Shown here piece after piece: positions 12,979 to 13,272 of a DNA stretch of 13,272 nucleotides. The stretch covers positions 1 through 13,272 of the forward strand of contig SKID01000345.1 in the NCBI GenBank assembly GCA_007116605.1. The letters are read 5' to 3'. The DNA comes from Tissierellia bacterium. GTDB taxonomy: Bacteria; Bacillota; Clostridia; Tissierellales; Dethiosulfatibacteraceae. Both the position numbers and the translations under genes were made by a program. The notes under the pieces are model-generated. The model was not told the origin of the DNA. It saw nothing but the letters and a program-made list of their open reading frames with translations, and made no database searches. Within the stretch, counting starts at the first letter, position 1; each line of letters begins with the position of its first letter.

Positions 12979-13272
12979 ATGATAATTAAATTTAGAAATT
13001 ATAAGTTGTTAGATGATTTTAGAAAAGTGCATGGGTTTTTACAGAGACAATATTCTTTAAATCATCACAATGGTTATTTGTTGCCGCAGTTTTTTGAGTA
13101 TGCTCAAACACATCCTTTCTTTGACTACACCTACGCCCACAGGATTGGAATCTGGGAGGACAAAGCAGAAATAGTTGGTGTAGCCAGTTATGAAATGGGT
13201 CTTGGAGAGGCTTTTTTAGTCTGTGCTAATGGTTATGAAAATCTCTACGAGCCGATGTTAGAGTATGCTAAA
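12979..13272 (+). CDS. GNAT-like acetyltransferase, N-terminal part (cut by the right edge)
   Basis: An open frame of 98 codons runs to the end of the window. Two ATGs stand in tandem at 12976 and 12979. The second is preferred because it is 6 nt from GGAG (12969-12972), while the first is only 3 nt away. The protein begins MIIKFRNYKLLDDF and contains HRIGIWEDKAEIVGVASYEMG (from about residue 53), a charged strand-turn-strand resembling the early beta strands of GNAT enzymes, where the substrate side is built before the acetyl-CoA motif. The motif itself (R/Q-x-x-G-x-G/A) would lie beyond the edge, so the family call is tentative. It is 80 bp downstream of the fusion gene on the same strand and may be cotranscribed. 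Confidence 0.6.
   Translation, partial: MIIKFRNYKLLDDFRKVHGFLQRQYSLNHHNGYLLPQFFEYAQTHPFFDYTYAHRIGIWEDKAEIVGVASYEMGLGEAFLVCANGYENLYEPMLEYAK

Overview
The window looks like chromosome of a low-GC, Gram-positive member of the Clostridia, perhaps close to Alkaliphilus or Natronincola (inferred from protein style only; no search was possible). The evidence is AT-rich DNA, strong GGAGG-type ribosome binding sites, textbook TTGACA-N17-TATAAT promoters, two T-box leaders and a yybP-ykoY type riboswitch. It is mostly housekeeping and metabolic DNA. The most unusual stretch is a gene-free nested repeat of about 500 bp.

Left part (1-2980). A minus-strand promoter and a manganese (yybP-ykoY) riboswitch aptamer run off the left edge and must control a gene outside the window. 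Divergent from it is a MATE-family efflux transporter. A minus-strand tRNA-Val(UAC) follows, with its own promoter and terminator. Positions 1835-2660 hold no gene. Inside this stretch, 1936-2435 is an array of repeat units arranged as a nested inverted repeat (B-C-D-loop-D'-C'-B'-A'), and one outer unit appears to be split by about 100 bp of foreign sequence. Next comes a small cold-shock protein gene with a 5' leader of about 130 nt and a strong terminator.

Middle part (2979-9645). This is an isoleucine/valine biosynthesis locus. ilvA (threonine ammonia-lyase) points left. An operon of a small ACT-domain acetolactate synthase regulatory subunit, ilvC, ilvD and ilvB points right. Both transcripts begin with T-box leaders whose specifier codon reads ATC (Ile), so uncharged tRNA-Ile should switch on both. 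IlvA makes 2-oxobutanoate from threonine. IlvB with the small subunit, IlvC and IlvD then build the branched 2-oxo acids. A strong second promoter in front of ilvC would let ilvCDB be transcribed independently of the T-box. A hairpin terminator follows ilvB.

Right part (9646-13272). This is a set of singly transcribed accessory genes. In order they are a possible 37-residue lipoprotein overlapping the ilvB terminator, a cytoplasmic HEFAH zinc-metallopeptidase-like protein, a minus-strand SAM-dependent methyltransferase, a divergent methyltransferase-GNAT acetyltransferase fusion, and the start of another GNAT-like gene that runs off the right edge. Their substrates cannot be told from sequence.
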